Below, piece by piece: positions 31,819 to 40,478 of a DNA stretch of 43,436 nucleotides (positions are counted from its first letter, which is position 1; each line of letters opens with the position of its first letter). Below the pieces are notes generated by a model. The model searched no databases, was not told the origin of the DNA, and saw only the letters and a list, made by a program, of their open reading frames with translations. This DNA comes from an uncultured Oscillospiraceae bacterium (lineage in GTDB: Bacteria > Bacillota > Clostridia > Oscillospirales > Oscillospiraceae): NCBI GenBank assembly GCA_944383165.1, contig CALWON010000009.1, positions 1 through 43,436 of the forward strand, written 5' to 3'. The position numbers and the translations under genes were made by a program.

Positions 31819-33780
31819 ATGGCTTTCGATGAAAAGGATAAAAAAACCATGCAGGCAGAAGTGGACACCTCGGTTGGCACGGCGGCTGATGTAGAGGAGG
31901 TCATGAAAAAATATGACCGTGAGTCCAATACCCGTGTGTGGGAGGGTACGCCAAAGCAGGTCATCCGCCTGATTTGTGTTGCATTTTCCATCTACTGTAT
32001 TTATGTGACCCTGTTTAGTACTGCAATGCCTGAAGTGCGCCTGAATATGTTTTTAGGCACCATTCTCATTTTGGGTTATTTGAACTACCCTATGAGAAAA
32101 GGCAAAGTAAAGGTGAATTCTCTGCCTTGGTATGATATTGTACTTATGGTGGTAGGTGCTGTTCCCTTTTTCTATTTTGCAGCCAATGCGCAAGACATTA
32201 TTAAGCTGGCAACCCGTGTGACCCAGAATCCTGTCATGGTTGTGATTGCAGTGGTTGCCATTCTGTCCATGATGGAGTTGTGCCGCCGCTGTGTGGGTAT
32301 TCCTATTTTGTGTGTGGTAGGTGCCTTGCTTGTATATACATTCATGAATGTGCGTTTTGGTAAGGTGATTTATGACCTGTTCTATACAAGCACAGGTCTG
32401 ATGAATACCCCCATCAACGTATGTGCAAAGTACATTGTGGTCTTCATCATCTTTGGTGCATTTTTGGAGCGGACAGGCATCTCTGCCTTCTTTATCAATC
32501 TGGCAAATTCTCTTGCAGGTGCTTCTGCTGGTGGTCCTGCTAAGGTTGCTGTTATTTCCTCTGCACTGTGTGGTATGGTGTCTGGTTCCTCTGTAGGTAA
32601 TACCGTTACCACTGGTTCTGTCACCATTCCTATGATGAAAAAGACAGGCTATAAGGCTGAGTTTGCCGGCGCTGTTGAGGCCTCTGCTTCCACTGGTGGT
32701 CAGATTATGCCCCCTATTATGGGTGCAGCTGCCTTTTTGATGGCAGAGTATATGGGCATTCCCTATTCTCAGGTGGCTTTGAAAGCCATTCTGCCTGCTA
32801 TTCTGTATTTTACAGGAATTTATATTGCGGTTCATTTAGAGGCGCAAAAGCTAGGCTTAAAGGGAATCCCTCGTGAAGAACTGCCTAAAATGCGGGAATT
32901 GCTGCCTAAGGTCTACCTGTTGTTGCCTCTGATTATTTTGGTGGTGATGGTATCTACCAATATGTACACTATGCAGTTTTCTGCTACCATTGCCATTGGC
33001 ATTACCATTTTGGTGGGTATTGTCAACAAAGATGACCGCATCAGCCTCCAGAAAATCATTGATGCATTGGAAGCAGGTGCAAAAGGAACCATTACCGTTG
33101 CAGTTGCCTGTGCTATGGCTGGTTTGGTTGCTGGATGTATCACCTCCACTGGTCTTGCCTCCAAGCTGATTACTGGTATTGTTGCCATTTCTGGTGGACG
33201 AGCTATTGTTGCTCTGTTTTTGACCATGCTTTGCTGTATTGTACTTGGTATGGGTGTTCCCACCACTGCAAACTACTGCATTATGGCTTCTACTTGTGCC
33301 CCCATTTTGATTAGCCCAGAGATTGGCATCCCTGTGGTAGCTGCCCACTTCTTTGTATTCTACTTTGGCATCGTGGCAGACATTACGCCACCTGTTGCAC
33401 TGGCAGCTTATGCTGGTTCTGCCATTGCAAAGGCACCTCCTATGAAAACTGCATTTAATGCCACCCGTCTTGCCATTGCGGCATTTATTGTCCCATACAT
33501 TTTTGCATTCAGCCCTGCCATGTTGTTTGAGGGTGTGACAAATCCCTTACAAGTGATTCAGATTTGTGTAACCTCCCTGTTTGGTATTTTGGGGATTGCT
33601 GCTGCACTGAACGGGTTCCTGTATCGCAATCTAAATGTAGTGTTCCGTATTTTGCTGGTTGCTGGTGGTCTGTGTATGCTGTATCCAGAGCCAATTTCTG
33701 ATGTGATTGGTGTTGTGGTAGTAGGTGGCATTTGTGTGCTGCAATATACAACTGCAAAGAAAGAGAAAGCAATGGTTTAA
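31819..33780 (+). CDS. TRAP transporter fused permease (DctQM-type, 4TM/12TM)
   Basis: Membrane component of the TAXI-TRAP system, powered by an ion gradient. The 653-residue protein fuses the small and large TRAP subunits, as is usual for TAXI systems. A 60-residue cytoplasmic N-terminus precedes about 16-18 hydrophobic segments. The DctM-like half contains SSALCGMVSGSSVGNTVTTG (about residues 253-272), TGGQIMPPIMGAAAFLMAEY and LGMGVPTTANY, all characteristic. GAAAGGAGAG lies before the ATG. Confidence 0.94.
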   Translation: MAFDEKDKKTMQAEVDTSVGTAADVEEVMKKYDRESNTRVWEGTPKQVIRLICVAFSIYCIYVTLFSTAMPEVRLNMFLGTILILGYLNYPMRKGKVKVNSLPWYDIVLMVVGAVPFFYFAANAQDIIKLATRVTQNPVMVVIAVVAILSMMELCRRCVGIPILCVVGALLVYTFMNVRFGKVIYDLFYTSTGLMNTPINVCAKYIVVFIIFGAFLERTGISAFFINLANSLAGASAGGPAKVAVISSALCGMVSGSSVGNTVTTGSVTIPMMKKTGYKAEFAGAVEASASTGGQIMPPIMGAAAFLMAEYMGIPYSQVALKAILPAILYFTGIYIAVHLEAQKLGLKGIPREELPKMRELLPKVYLLLPLIILVVMVSTNMYTMQFSATIAIGITILVGIVNKDDRISLQKIIDALEAGAKGTITVAVACAMAGLVAGCITSTGLASKLITGIVAISGGRAIVALFLTMLCCIVLGMGVPTTANYCIMASTCAPILISPEIGIPVVAAHFFVFYFGIVADITPPVALAAYAGSAIAKAPPMKTAFNATRLAIAAFIVPYIFAFSPAMLFEGVTNPLQVIQICVTSLFGILGIAAALNGFLYRNLNVVFRILLVAGGLCMLYPEPISDVIGVVVVGGICVLQYTTAKKEKAMV

Positions 33781-33805
33781 TTAAAGAGTGGGAAACCACC
33801 CAAAC

Positions 33806-33846
33806 AAGAAAGGGAGAGTTCCAATTTTGGAACTCTCCCTGTTCTT
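33806..33846. terminator. Bidirectional terminator after the TRAP permease
   Basis: A 13-bp perfect stem AGGGAGAGTTCCA/TGGAACTCTCCCT (33811-33823 with 33828-33840) is extended by AAGAA/TTCTT around one bulge. Confidence 0.88.
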
Positions 33847-33856
33847 TTGAGTCAGT

Positions 33857-35068
33857 TTATTGAATGGCATCGGAAACCAGGCTGGCAATGAATTGACGGG
33901 CCACTCTGGGGGTACGACCAGCATGGCGGATTTCCCACTCCATCGCTTTGGCGTGGAGCAATTCTGGTTCCATGACAATGTGGAATAAACTTGCTAAATG
34001 GTCAATGAGAGACAGGTATTCTTTTTTATTCATGGTCATATAGGGAATACGCAGTCCGAACCGTTCAGCCAATGCAGTTTTTTCTGCAATGGTCTCAAAG
34101 GCATCCACTTCATCTGTACCACGGTCACTGAAATTCTGGCGCACAAGATGACGGCGGTTGGATGTGGCATAGATGGCAACATTGGCAGGGCGTTTTTCCA
34201 GACCACCTTCTAAAATGGTTTTGAGAGAGGAATAAGTCAAATCATCCTCATCAAAAGCCAGGTCATCAATGAACAGAATAAATTTCTGCCGTTTTCCAGC
34301 CAGAGAACGGATCAGTTGAGGCATACCCACTAAATTTTCTTTTTGAATTTCAATCAGGCGCAAATCCTCCATACCAGAGAGATAGAGCATAGATTTCACG
34401 GTGGCAGATTTTCCGGTGCCGCCATCACCAAACAGTAAAACATTGTTGGCAGTGTGCCCAGCCATCAGGAGTTTGGTGTTTTCCAATACCTGTTGACGTT
34501 GATGGTCATATCCCAAAAGCTCGATGGGTTTTGGGCAGTCTGGGTCAGTCACTGGTACAAGAATCCCGTTTTCCCATAGGAAGGTGCGGTATTGAGCATA
34601 TTGACCACACCCATTTTTTCCGTAGAATTGGACCAAATCAGACACAGTAAAGGGAACGGTATGCTCCCATTTGGGCAGTGTGTCCACCAAAAGAGAATGC
34701 TCAAGGGGGAGAAGGGACTGGATGGTCAGTAAATAGGTTTCAGCAGGTGTGGCAGCCAGTTCAATCAGTAACTCCAGTTCCCTGTGTGCTGCCTGTTCTA
34801 AAGTAGTATTTTTTTTGTTGTGCTCCACCATCTGCCCATAAGGGGATTCTGTGTAGCGCAAATAATCCCAAAGCCAACTGCCAAGGCTGGTATAGTGGTT
34901 GGAATAAAGCTGGTAAAATAGTTTGGTATAGCTATCTAATGCTTTCATCCCATCTTTTTGATTGCAGGCAGATAATAGTTGACATACTAAAGTCAGTTCT
35001 TTTGTATCTAAAATGGGACGATACGCGGAAATACTACGCAGAGACAGTTCTAAAAAAGACAATTCCAT
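33857..35068 (-). CDS. DUF815-family AAA ATPase
   Basis: A 403-residue ATPase of the DUF815/COG2607 family; function not established. Walker A is LFGDGGTGKSATVK (about residues 210-223), Walker B ILFIDDLAF (about 262-270), and sensor-like ATSNRRHLV follows near 304. The N-terminal 190 residues are helical and lack known domains. The last 60 residues form a lid (RHAGRTPRVARQFIASL). Its promoter shares the -35 hexamer with the divergent dusB promoter. The only start has a modest GAGGG ribosome binding site. Confidence 0.86.
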   Translation of the reverse strand: MELSFLELSLRSISAYRPILDTKELTLVCQLLSACNQKDGMKALDSYTKLFYQLYSNHYTSLGSWLWDYLRYTESPYGQMVEHNKKNTTLEQAAHRELELLIELAATPAETYLLTIQSLLPLEHSLLVDTLPKWEHTVPFTVSDLVQFYGKNGCGQYAQYRTFLWENGILVPVTDPDCPKPIELLGYDHQRQQVLENTKLLMAGHTANNVLLFGDGGTGKSATVKSMLYLSGMEDLRLIEIQKENLVGMPQLIRSLAGKRQKFILFIDDLAFDEDDLTYSSLKTILEGGLEKRPANVAIYATSNRRHLVRQNFSDRGTDEVDAFETIAEKTALAERFGLRIPYMTMNKKEYLSLIDHLASLFHIVMEPELLHAKAMEWEIRHAGRTPRVARQFIASLVSDAIQ

Positions 35069-35101
35069 AGTTTGATACCCTCACAAAAACTGTTTTTTGA
35101 C

Positions 35102-35152
35102 ATTGTAATCACTTCTCACCGCCTTGTCAACTGATTGGGTCTATGATAAAAT
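35102..35152. promoter_or_regulatory. Divergent promoters sharing one -35 box
   Basis: Plus strand for dusB: TTGTCA (35124-35129), 17 bp, TAAAAT (35147-35152). Minus strand for the DUF815 gene: TTGACA (35130-35125), 17 bp, TACAAT (35107-35102). The two -35 hexamers overlap by five bases, so the polymerases should exclude each other. Confidence 0.68.
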
Positions 35153-35199
35153 GTCGTGACCTAAATCAAGAGACTATTTTCAAATTATGGAGGACATCA

Positions 35200-36177
35200 A
35201 TGGTATCCATTGGAGGAATTGAGATTAAAACCCCACTGGCATTGGGACCAATGGCTGGTGTGACAGATGTGGCATTTCGTACCATTTGCAGAGAGCAGGG
35301 GGCAGGATTGACCTGTACAGAAATGGTCAGTGCAAAAGCACTGTGTTATCAAGATAAAAAATCCATACCGCTTCTACAACTGGGAGAAGGAGAACACCCA
35401 GCAGCGGCACAGATTTTTGGCAGTGACCCAGTGTGTATGCAGGAGGCGGCCGCCATTGCCCATGAAGTATCTGGTGCTGATTTCATTGACATCAATATGG
35501 GGTGCCCGGTGCCAAAGGTGGCAAATTCGGGGGATGGTTCTGGTTTGATGCGAGACCCTGGGAAGGCGGTAAAAGTGGCAGAGGCGGTCATCCGTGGTGC
35601 AGGCTGCCCAGTTACAGTGAAATTTCGTCTGGGATGGGATAAAGGCTCTATCAACTGTGTAGAGTTTGCAAAGGCAATGGAAGCAGCAGGGGTAGCAGCA
35701 GTAGCAGTCCATGGAAGAACTAGAAAACAGATGTATGCTGGAACTGCCAACTGGGATTGGATTCGTGAGGTAAAAAAGGCGGTTCATATCCCAGTCATTG
35801 CCAATGGAGATATTTTTAAACCAACTGATGCACAGCGCATTTTAAACTATACTGGTGCAGACATTGCCATGATTGGCAGAGGTATTTTTGGAAATCCGTG
35901 GCTGTTTGCTCAGTGTAAAGCAGTGCTGGAGGGAAGGGAGATTCCACCCCTGCCGTCCCTTGCCCAGCGATGTGATACAGCAGTACGGCAGTTTGAACTG
36001 GCGGCTGCCAATAAGGGAGAAAAAATTGCCTGTCTGGAGGCACGCAGACACTATGCATGGTATTTGAAGGGTATGCCTCATGCAGGATACTACAAAGAAC
36101 AAATTGTCAAAATTACCACCTTAGAAGATGTATATCGGGTCACAAAGGGGATCAAACGGGATTTGTGTGACCAGTGA
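35200..36177 (+). CDS. dusB: tRNA-dihydrouridine synthase DusB
   Basis: FMN-dependent reduction of uridine to dihydrouridine in tRNA. The 325-residue protein starts at ATG 35200 after TGGAGGAC. LGPMAGVTDVAFR (about residues 14-26) is the FMN-binding opening. INMGCPVPKV (about 97-106) carries the catalytic cysteine. VKFRLGWD, VHGRTRKQMY and VIANGDIF follow in Dus order, and MIGRGIFGNPW closes the barrel. It precedes an ECF sigma gene by 22 bp, so the two may be co-transcribed. Confidence 0.95.
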   Translation: MVSIGGIEIKTPLALGPMAGVTDVAFRTICREQGAGLTCTEMVSAKALCYQDKKSIPLLQLGEGEHPAAAQIFGSDPVCMQEAAAIAHEVSGADFIDINMGCPVPKVANSGDGSGLMRDPGKAVKVAEAVIRGAGCPVTVKFRLGWDKGSINCVEFAKAMEAAGVAAVAVHGRTRKQMYAGTANWDWIREVKKAVHIPVIANGDIFKPTDAQRILNYTGADIAMIGRGIFGNPWLFAQCKAVLEGREIPPLPSLAQRCDTAVRQFELAAANKGEKIACLEARRHYAWYLKGMPHAGYYKEQIVKITTLEDVYRVTKGIKRDLCDQ

Positions 36178-36199
36178 CAGAAACAGGGGGAGAATGTAG

Positions 36200-36802
36200 A
36201 TGACAGAACAGGAGCTGGTGGAGCGGGCAAAAGCAGGAGATGAGGAGGCATTTGCCCAGTTGCTTGAGAGCCAGCAAAATCGAGTTTATACTTTGATGCT
36301 TCGTATGACAAGAAATCCAGAAGATGCGTTGGATTTAAGTCAGGAAGCGTTTTTAAAGGCGTGGCGGTCTTTGCAGCAATTTCAGAGAAACAGCAGCTTC
36401 TCTACATGGATGTACCGCCTTGCCAATAATGTATGTATTGATTTTTTACGCAAGCAAAAAAGGCAGAAGGAACATGGAGCATCTGTCTCTTTTGATGATG
36501 AACAGGCGTTTATACAGGAACCAGTTGCCCCAGATGCTGACCCACATCATCAGATCGAACAAAAAGAGGTACGCAAGGCGGTAGAACAGGAATTACAGTC
36601 ATTACCTGAACATTATAGACAGGTGTTGGTGATGCGGGAATTATCTGGGTTTTCCTATCAGGAAATTAGCGATATTTTGGGAATTGATTTGGGGACTGTG
36701 AAATCACGGATTGCAAGAGCCAGACTGACCATGCAAAAGAATTTGACAGGGAACCTTTTTGAAGGATTTTCGTCTAAGAAGAAGAACTCCAAGGGGAGGT
36801 GA
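36200..36802 (+). CDS. ECF sigma factor, SigW-like
   Basis: A 200-residue sigma-70 family regulator of the extracytoplasmic-function group. Region 2 contains DLSQEAFLKAWRSL and FSTWMYRLANNVCIDFLR; region 4 is LPEHYRQVLVMRELSG then YQEISDILGIDLGTVKSRIARAR. AGGGGGAG precedes the ATG. The next gene encodes its probable membrane anti-sigma factor, whose start lies 6 bp after this stop. Stimulus unknown; the SigW-like sequence suggests envelope stress. Confidence 0.92.
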   Translation: MTEQELVERAKAGDEEAFAQLLESQQNRVYTLMLRMTRNPEDALDLSQEAFLKAWRSLQQFQRNSSFSTWMYRLANNVCIDFLRKQKRQKEHGASVSFDDEQAFIQEPVAPDADPHHQIEQKEVRKAVEQELQSLPEHYRQVLVMRELSGFSYQEISDILGIDLGTVKSRIARARLTMQKNLTGNLFEGFSSKKKNSKGR

Positions 36803-36807
36803 CTGGG

Positions 36808-37467
36808 ATGAGACCTTGTCAAGAGAGGGAGGAACAGATTTGTCTGGCGATAGATGGTGCATTGTCGGAAAACGATGAGAAAGAATTGATGGAGCACCTG
36901 AACCACTGCCATGAATGTCGAGCACTTTATGAGGCATTGATGGACACACAGAAAGAATTGCGTGAACTGGGAGAAACATCTGCCCCAGAACAACTAAAGA
37001 CATCTGTTATGACACAGATTAGACAAGAAAAAAAGAAAAAAATCCCCCTGACATACCATCAAATTCGGTATATTGGAGCAGGACTTGCTGCCTGTATGAT
37101 TTTGTGTTTTGGATTATATCAACAGATGGAGCGGACAACAGAGGGAGCCAGCACCACAGTCACAAATTCTGTTGCATCTGGTATGGAAAGAAAGGCAATG
37201 CCAGACGATGTATCTGGAGCAGGGGTAGCCACATTTGCTGTCCCAGAACAGCAGACTGTGTTACGTATTGCACATATGCCAGAGGCTGGTATGGATCTGC
37301 TTTCTGGGTTAGAATGGGAACAGGATGCTGAGGGATGGACAATATGCACCATTACATCGGAACAGATGACGCAACTGTGTGAAATTTTGGAGCATGAGGG
37401 GATGGATGCAGAACTTCCCACTCCACCCTATTCAGAATCTTGTGTGGTTATGTGGCAAACGACATAA
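36808..37467 (+). CDS. Anti-sigma factor with zf-HC2 domain
   Basis: A 219-residue single-pass membrane protein likely to hold the upstream ECF sigma factor inactive. H-x3-C-x2-C (HLNHCHECRALYE, about residues 31-43) is the zinc-binding anti-sigma motif. A membrane segment lies at about residues 89-105 (YIGAGLAACMILCFGLY). The outer part (about 110-219) is unrecognised. The ATG at 36808 is better than GTG 36799, because GGGGAGG ends at 36799. Confidence 0.87.
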   Translation: MRPCQEREEQICLAIDGALSENDEKELMEHLNHCHECRALYEALMDTQKELRELGETSAPEQLKTSVMTQIRQEKKKKIPLTYHQIRYIGAGLAACMILCFGLYQQMERTTEGASTTVTNSVASGMERKAMPDDVSGAGVATFAVPEQQTVLRIAHMPEAGMDLLSGLEWEQDAEGWTICTITSEQMTQLCEILEHEGMDAELPTPPYSESCVVMWQTT

Positions 37468-37477
37468 GTAATTTGGT

Positions 37478-37512
37478 AGGATTCCAGAAAATTTTCTGGA
37501 ATCCTAATTTTT
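37478..37512 (+). terminator. Terminator of the sigma/anti-sigma operon
   Basis: A perfect 28-bp palindrome (37478-37505, arms AGGATTCCAGAAAA and its complement) is followed by AA and seven T. Confidence 0.9.
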
Positions 37513-37626
37513 TTGTAAAGTTTGTTAAAAGCAAAACGAACCTGTAAAATGGTCACTTTACACAAAAAAATGTGAGAAAATCTGTGAAATACCGATGTGG
37601 ACACGGAGATACGACCAAAAAAATGG

Positions 37627-37655
37627 TTGCCAGAATGAATATTATACGTTATAAT
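37627..37655 (+). promoter_or_regulatory. Sigma-A promoter of the EF-G-like gene
   Basis: TTGCCA (37627-37632), 17-bp spacer, perfect TATAAT (37650-37655), 84 bp before the ATG. Confidence 0.72.
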
Positions 37656-37739
37656 AACCAATAGATTGAACCGTATGCCAAGTTTCTTCACCTGTGCATA
37701 TGTGTCACAGATGTCAAAATATAAGGAGTGGAATCAACA

Positions 37740-39812
37740 ATGAGCTATTCTGTACAAAACATCCGTAATGTCTGTCTGTTGGGACACGGTGGTAGCGGTA
37801 AGACCGCACTGGCAGAGAGTTTGCTCTATATGACTGGTGCAATCGACCGTATGGGAAAGTCTGCGGACGGAAATACCGTCTGTGACTATGACCCAGAGGA
37901 GATTAAGCGTCAAATTTCCATCTCCACCTCTGTGGCTCCAGTGGAATATAAGGGTTGTAAAATCAACATTTTGGATACTCCGGGTGGCTTCGATTTTTCT
38001 GGTGAAGTCATGGAAGCCTTGACTGTTGCGGATGCAGCCATCATTGTCTGTTCTGCCAAAGATGGAATCAGTGTTGGTTTGGAGAAGGCATGGAAATATT
38101 GTGAGGAGCGTGATATGCCCCGCTTTGTCTACATCTCCAAGACAGATGAGGACCACTCCGACTATAACGCCACCTTTGAGGCACTGCGTGAGCGATTTGG
38201 CAACAAGATTGCCCCTCTGGTTGTACCCATTTGGGATGATAACAAGAAGGTCATTGGCATCATTGACGTTTTGAATAAACGTGCCTATGAAATGCGTGAC
38301 GGCAAGCGTGTAGAAATTGAGATTCCAGAGGGGAAAAATGAGGTTGTCACTGAGTTTAATGACGCTTTGAAGGAGTCTGTAGCAGAGACCAGTGAAGAAT
38401 TTATGGATAAGTTCTTTGCCGGTGAGGATTTCACCTATGTGGAGATGATTCAGGGACTGCGTCAGGGTGTCCGTGAGCTGTCTTTGTTCCCAGTGTTGTG
38501 CGGTTCTGCTCTGAGTACCATGGGTTCTCTGATGCTGATGGACTCCATTGCAGAGTTGCTGCCCAATCCTGCGGAAGGAAATATGCGGAAAGGTACCGCA
38601 CCTGACGGCACCAAGGAGGAATTTGCTGTGGCTCCCGGCGGTGTGCCCTGTGCCTTTGTGTTTAAAACTGTTTCTGACCAGTATGGAAAATATTCTTACA
38701 TCAAGGTTCTCTCTGGTAATGTGACTTCTGATATGACATTGGTGGACGCACGCACTGGCAGCAGTGAAAAGCTGGGTCGTTTGTATATTATGCGTGGCAA
38801 GAAGGCAGAGGAAGTCAAAGAGTTGTCCTGCGGTGACATTGGTGCCATCGGCAAGATGGAAAAGGTAAAGACAGGGGATACTCTGTGTGATGCCCGTAAG
38901 GTCATTACACTGGCACCTATTCCATTTGCAGAGCCCAACTACTCTGTGGCAATTGCACCAAAGACAAGAGGACAGGAGGACAAGGTGGCTCAGGGTCTGC
39001 ACCGTTTGAACGAGGAGGACCCCAGCTTCACAGTGGTGAACAATGCAGAGACACATCAGATGGTGCTGTATGCTGCTGGTGATATTCAGGTGGATGTTTT
39101 GGTTTCCAAGCTTAAGAGCCGCTTTAATGTGGATGTAGAGCTAAAAACACCCCGTGTTCCCTATCGTGAGAAAATCCGCAAGACAGTTTCTAAACAGGGT
39201 CGTCACAAAAAGCAGACGGGCGGTTCTGGTCAATTTGGTGATGTGTGGATTCGCTTTGAGCCAAACTTTGACGAAGAAGAAATGGTATTTGCAGAGGAAG
39301 TCTTTGGTGGTTCCGTTCCAAAGAACTACTTCCCAGCTGTAGAGAAGGGATTGCGAGAGGCATGTGTCCACGGTCCACTGGCTGGCTATCCTGTGGTCAA
39401 CCTGAAGGCTGTTCTCTATGATGGAAGCTATCACCCTGTCGACTCCTCCGAAATTGCATTTAAGACAGCAGCACAACTAGCCTACAAGGCAGCTATGCCT
39501 GAGGGCAATCCTGTACTGTTGGAGCCTGTGGGTGAACTGAAAGTAACCGTACCTGACAGCTATATGGGCGATGTCATCGGTGATTTGAATAAACGCCGTG
39601 GTCGTGTGATGGGCATGAATCCGACTCCAACAGGGGAGCAAGTCATCGAGGCAGAAGTTCCTATGGCAGAAATGACTTCCTATGCCATCGACCTGCGTGC
39701 TATGACCCAAAGCCGTGGTTCCTTTACCTTCCACTTTGTTCGCTATGAAGATTGTCCTCCTGCTGCACAGGCAAAGGCAATTGAAGCTGCGAAGGCAATG
39801 GCAGAGGAATAA
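37740..39812 (+). CDS. Elongation factor G-like translational GTPase
   Basis: A 690-residue paralogue of EF-G with all five domains. G1 is GHGGSGKTALAE (about residues 15-26) instead of AHIDAGKTT. G3 is DTPGGFDFSGE (about 80-90), with Gly in place of the histidine of DTPGH. G4 reads SKTDED instead of NK-x-D. Domain IV-V motifs (QTGGSGQFGDVWIRFEP in part, and RRGRVMGM) are present. This is the EF-G-like/FusA2 class, not the main translocase. CGT/GGT-rich codons suggest high expression. The ATG at 37740 is used rather than the in-frame GTG 37728, which overlaps AAGGAG. Confidence 0.9.
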   Translation: MSYSVQNIRNVCLLGHGGSGKTALAESLLYMTGAIDRMGKSADGNTVCDYDPEEIKRQISISTSVAPVEYKGCKINILDTPGGFDFSGEVMEALTVADAAIIVCSAKDGISVGLEKAWKYCEERDMPRFVYISKTDEDHSDYNATFEALRERFGNKIAPLVVPIWDDNKKVIGIIDVLNKRAYEMRDGKRVEIEIPEGKNEVVTEFNDALKESVAETSEEFMDKFFAGEDFTYVEMIQGLRQGVRELSLFPVLCGSALSTMGSLMLMDSIAELLPNPAEGNMRKGTAPDGTKEEFAVAPGGVPCAFVFKTVSDQYGKYSYIKVLSGNVTSDMTLVDARTGSSEKLGRLYIMRGKKAEEVKELSCGDIGAIGKMEKVKTGDTLCDARKVITLAPIPFAEPNYSVAIAPKTRGQEDKVAQGLHRLNEEDPSFTVVNNAETHQMVLYAAGDIQVDVLVSKLKSRFNVDVELKTPRVPYREKIRKTVSKQGRHKKQTGGSGQFGDVWIRFEPNFDEEEMVFAEEVFGGSVPKNYFPAVEKGLREACVHGPLAGYPVVNLKAVLYDGSYHPVDSSEIAFKTAAQLAYKAAMPEGNPVLLEPVGELKVTVPDSYMGDVIGDLNKRRGRVMGMNPTPTGEQVIEAEVPMAEMTSYAIDLRAMTQSRGSFTFHFVRYEDCPPAAQAKAIEAAKAMAEE

Positions 39813-39851
39813 AATAAATTGATTTGATATCTCCAATTACTTGATAAAATC

Positions 39852-39899
39852 AATGAGCAGCCGATTTCTGTGAAGAAGTCGGCTGCTCATTTTATTTTT
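39852..39899 (+). terminator. Terminator of the EF-G-like gene
   Basis: A 13-bp perfect stem AATGAGCAGCCGA/TCGGCTGCTCATT (39852-39864 with 39879-39891) is followed by a T-rich tail. Confidence 0.9.
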
Positions 39900-39908
39900 G
39901 TCTATCAA

Positions 39909-39935
39909 ATTTTCATGATGGTCAACATTTTCATG
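39909..39935 (+). promoter_or_regulatory. Direct repeats before the second ECF sigma gene
   Basis: ATTTTCATG occurs at 39909-39917 and 39927-39935, start-to-start 18 bp, 40 bp before the ATG. GTCAAC lies between them. It could be an autoregulated ECF promoter or an operator. Confidence 0.35.
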
Positions 39936-39974
39936 TGATAAATTGTGTAGTAGATAGAAGGATAAGGAGAGGAG

Positions 39975-40478
39975 ATGATTCCAATAGAACAGATTCGCAC
40001 CCAAAGGGAAGTGGAGGATATTTACCAGCGACATGTAGATATGGTTTATCAAATTTGTATCATGTTTATGAAAACGATACCGGATGCAGAAGATGTAACG
40101 CAGACTGTATTTCGTAAAGTGATGGAGTACAGAAAACCATTTCGTGATATAGAGCACGAGAAGGCATGGCTGATTGTCACAGCCCAAAATGAATGTAAGA
40201 ATCAGTTAAGACACTGGTGGAGAACAAAAAGGGCAAGTGAGGAAACATATCAGAAACTGACATGGAAAGAACCAGCACAGGAAGAATTATGGGAATATGT
40301 TCTATCCTTGCCAGAGAAATATCGAATGGTACTTTATCTCCACTATTATCACGGGTATACCACATTGGAAATCTCTCAAATCTTGAATCAAAATCATTCT
40401 ACGGTTCGTACATGGCTGGTAAAAGCCAGATATAAGCTGAAACACATTTTGGAGGAGGAAGAAAATGCAAAAGCATGA
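39975..40478 (+). CDS. ECF-type RNA polymerase sigma factor
   Basis: A 167-residue sigma factor with region 2 (PDAEDVTQTVFRKVMEY, about residues 36-52, then EKAWLIVTAQNECKNQLR) and region 4 (LPEKYRMVLYLHYYHGY, then TLEISQILNQNHSTVRTWLVKAR). AGGAGAGGAG precedes the ATG. Its 3' end overlaps the next gene by 14 bp, typical of a sigma/anti-sigma unit. Distinct from the SigW-like factor at 36200, being shorter with a different region 4. Confidence 0.9.
   Translation: MIPIEQIRTQREVEDIYQRHVDMVYQICIMFMKTIPDAEDVTQTVFRKVMEYRKPFRDIEHEKAWLIVTAQNECKNQLRHWWRTKRASEETYQKLTWKEPAQEELWEYVLSLPEKYRMVLYLHYYHGYTTLEISQILNQNHSTVRTWLVKARYKLKHILEEEENAKA

Noticed and set aside
32053..32835. A 260-codon minus-strand frame inside the TRAP permease
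   Set aside because: His/Asn-rich complement of membrane-protein codons, not a gene.
37734..39056. A 440-codon minus-strand frame
   Set aside because: Antisense to the EF-G-like gene, with composition typical of a shadow frame and no ribosome binding site.
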